This document shows, one piece after another, positions 63,001-64,000 of a stretch of 64,000 bases of DNA. The stretch comes from Bacillus sp. ISL-37 (GTDB lineage: Bacteria > Bacillota > Bacilli > Bacillales > Cytobacillaceae): positions 1-64,000 of the forward strand of contig NZ_JAGGQL010000044.1 in assembly GCF_018613315.1 (NCBI RefSeq), in the 5' to 3' direction. The position numbers and the translations under genes were made by a program. A model generated the notes under the pieces. It searched no databases. It saw only the letters and a program-made list of their open reading frames with translations, and was not told the DNA's origin. Each line of letters starts with the position of its first letter. The first letter of the stretch is position 1.

Positions 63001-63815
63001 AATTGCTTAAACCCTTGACGAAGTCTTTTCACCTGGCTTAAGGTTGCAAAATTGCTAAAGATGACTTCCTTAGGATGTACATCAAACTGCTGCCTGCGGG
63101 CCTGAGCTTCCATATAACTGTGTACTTCTACCTCAACCGTGGAAGCCGACCGATTCGCTTTCAGAACTTTGCCGATCTCCTGGTCAATTCCCTTTAGCTT
63201 GACGCTCATATCCTTGAGTGACTTCCATTCCTTTTCAATCAGCTCACAGCCTGTTATTTTTACCCGATTGAAATCATCATTGAATAAAAGCGTCGAATAG
63301 CGGGATGTTATATCAGGAATATCTGCGGACTGCTCCTGAATTTTCAGGTAGCCTTCCCAACTCGCAATACGCTTCTTCACATACATAGAGCTTTCCTGAG
63401 CAACCGGCATATTGTGAATCAAGTTCAGTAACCCAATCGGTAACGGTCCGCTACCTTGAACATTTAAGTCAAAAGTGAGATCTGCAGAAATGCGCCAATT
63501 AGACGGCAATGGGATATGTGCCGGTCTTGTCGTTACATTCGTCGCAACAAATCCATCCTCTTTCACCAAACAATGGAAAACGACCACAAACCTGCCGTAT
63601 TTCTCTGCCAGTCTTTCGTTTCTTTCAATGTCAAAAAACAAGGCCACCGAAATAAGACCATCGGCCGATTGAGGATACTTTTCTATATAAACATGAAACG
63701 ATTTCTCCAATAAAAAAAACGATCGCTCATCCAATCCAGCTTCTCGCATTTTACTCTTTGCCTTATTGGTCAAAGCGATCGGACACCGATACTCTGTATC
63801 TTTAGTATTTTTCAT
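60021..63815 (-). CDS. Large SF1 (Upf1/Dna2-like) helicase with long coiled coil
   Basis: 1264 residues. The N-terminal 300 residues are an unassigned domain. The helicase core is split: motif I IQGPPGTGKTTVISE near residue 330 and motif Ia LVASQSNLAVDNAL, then about 480 residues of Gln/Glu/Lys-rich coiled coil (roughly 400-880), then motif II FDVVIIDEVSKATPPELLL, motif III VGDHHQLPPLL, IQYRMHE, motif V TVDRFQGMEMDVILLSMVRN and motif VI RRLNVALSRARELLVMVG. Coiled-coil insertion in the same place occurs in SMC-like and Upf1-like defence helicases. No nuclease domain is seen. ATG at 63815 follows AGGTGG by 5 bases. A role in nucleic-acid surveillance or phage defence is inferred. Confidence 0.85.
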   Translation of the reverse strand: MKNTKDTEYRCPIALTNKAKSKMREAGLDERSFFLLEKSFHVYIEKYPQSADGLISVALFFDIERNERLAEKYGRFVVVFHCLVKEDGFVATNVTTRPAHIPLPSNWRISADLTFDLNVQGSGPLPIGLLNLIHNMPVAQESSMYVKKRIASWEGYLKIQEQSADIPDITSRYSTLLFNDDFNRVKITGCELIEKEWKSLKDMSVKLKGIDQEIGKVLKANRSASTVEVEVHSYMEAQARRQQFDVHPKEVIFSNFATLSQVKRLRQGFKQLENGMAANPELERLLFENKPPVKEVKAQAKLQFHNRLNEFQQAAVNGAMSAEDLYVIQGPPGTGKTTVISEICLQNAKAGLRTLVASQSNLAVDNALGRLLATKDIRILRVGRTESIEEEGKKFIEENIGQYWKDHTLKEVSSQLEARNQRETEIEIEWEANEQAQERLQQQLVELEAELEAKKKAQQQYNEVQSIIEKHKKSLHDVEQEGQVVQQLIQETEQSLRLLNDTIDKDETFLIEEPDRDLIQKELDANQEEIVRLQDSLALQVLEDEMIELKETIDKASAEWEKWKESSKETDALTERITASKKFNSLKWIILEQNLTRSPQVQSLIAKLEPLRERIAQLDKLKEYNEKLNPAISYLEQLLGEKGRYSKLQEQLKNTPPVTTSAIEIDQFLEQLRSELKEKSTIHHNRIETFLKGLYGRRHFVWQKAAQLKLNDIDKKMAQEALQRLKQELIGQLQPILDENKMMQQKYQREMAEQNTKLTFLENKHAQKSVSAEIIPNAKELLHEKEGKAVELQTKKEQYEQAKHRVKMNHQKWEQESLQLQQAKQKQTEISVSLANLSSIMEEKEAEQTPLLAIISLEPEKGHEEVLKKLASVSFTRESLKQEKQGLPLFQSVQGMWQSLLEEANDHDLNEIRKLYVKHANVIGTTCVASARKDFIESYPVFDVVIIDEVSKATPPELLLPMLKGKKIILVGDHHQLPPLLGNDTLEETLQEMAEESEDFEGKAELKKLLNESLFERLFKNLPKTNKTMLAIQYRMHENIMETITPFYLQENEVLQCGLIDSDLDRDHKLSSQLIQRNNHLLWLDMPNEPLFFEEKMKGGKSLYNPAELKRIGELLKELDDASAEAKRAGRMGTNERKSIGVISFYGEQVKRIDRMLQQELHLPHLTIRTGTVDRFQGMEMDVILLSMVRNHDNKQDDIGFAKDYRRLNVALSRARELLVMVGSTKMFTERTKNRDARKMYTHVFETAKKQNGLRSLEEVGLHG

Positions 63816-63915
63816 TTTATCCACCTGCTTTTTTAACAAGAAAAAGTTCTGAAATGGTTCATTAATCTATAAGTATATACAGTTTTTTAACTAGGTTATT
63901 ATAGCATAATGTATT

Positions 63916-63959
63916 GGGAAGCAAGGGGACGTTGAACGAAGCATGAGTCCCTTCGCTTC
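63916..63959. repeat. REP-like palindrome
   Basis: GGGAAGCAAGGGGACGTTGAA..GAGTCCCTTCGCTTC, arms GAAGCAAGGGGAC and GTCCCTTCGCTTC with one or two mismatches and a loop of about 16 nt. It lies upstream of the helicase gene. Confidence 0.65.
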
Positions 63960-64000
63960 AGTTAAACTCTATCATACGAACGCACCCATTTGTTTAAGTC

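Overview
The window looks like a chromosomal segment of a Gram-positive, endospore-forming-type Bacillaceae (Bacillus/Mesobacillus-like). Evidence: AGGAGG-type ribosome sites with frequent TTG/GTG starts, T-tailed terminators, recognisable B. subtilis-type operators (Zur, MhqR, PhoP, Fnr, SigB, NrdR) and the Bacillaceae intergenic repeat 'GCGCAAGC..CCCCGACAAGCGCTGGAG'. Species is not determinable by eye. No rRNA, tRNA, CRISPR or complete insertion sequence was seen.

Layout. 0-5.6 kb: SelO protein AMPylase, a 3-hydroxyacyl-CoA dehydrogenase, and a quinone-stress operon (ring-cleaving dioxygenase + WrbA-like quinone reductase) behind two MhqR-type operators. 5.6-8.1 kb: two small CBO0543-like membrane proteins and an orphan PstS with a Pho box. 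8.1-8.65 kb: a thioredoxin-fold SelL/AhpC-TSA-type protein whose predicted redox motif is U-x-x-C. It is split by an in-frame TGA that is followed by a SECIS-like hairpin, so it is a strong selenoprotein candidate. 10.6-12.9 kb: an ABC-F ATPase gene with one apparent frameshift and an attenuator-like leader. 13-14.5 kb: DMT exporter + cysteine dioxygenase.

15.8-23.2 kb is a zinc-starvation (Zur) regulon. It holds C-minus paralogues of ribosomal proteins L33 and S14, L31 type B, a CobW-type GTPase (YciC/ZagA), a ZnuA-type binding protein with a 9x12-residue His/Glu repeat, the YcgR/YcgQ permease pair, a flavoprotein and an unknown 123-residue protein. Four near-canonical Zur boxes control these genes. 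23.4-31.6 kb: an old-yellow-enzyme type reductase, NarK with an Fnr site, an EAL phosphodiesterase, radical-SAM YfkAB, an amine oxidase and a sugar O-acetyltransferase. 31.7-35.9 kb: class I ribonucleotide reductase (nrdA, nrdB) led by a hotdog thioesterase, under a promoter + NrdR box + cobalamin riboswitch + terminator. 36-45.7 kb: SEC-C protein, SstT transporter, KatG, neutral protease, tRNA-dihydrouridine synthase and a SigB-type general stress protein.

45.9-58.3 kb reads as AT-richer accessory DNA: a 1153-residue GH94-like protein, an ECF sigma/anti-sigma pair, Nif3-like, DUF429 and Fpg-like genes, and a complete lactococcin-972-type bacteriocin locus. 59.3-63.8 kb is a two-gene unit of a winged-helix protein and a giant SF1 helicase with a long coiled coil.

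A striking non-coding theme is a set of tandem arrays placed just downstream of gene 3' ends. Four arrays of different sequence all have an exact 52-bp period (about 5 helical turns), and two others have a 21-bp period (about 2 turns). Dispersed REP-like palindromes and an ~80-bp terminator-bearing repeat also occur.
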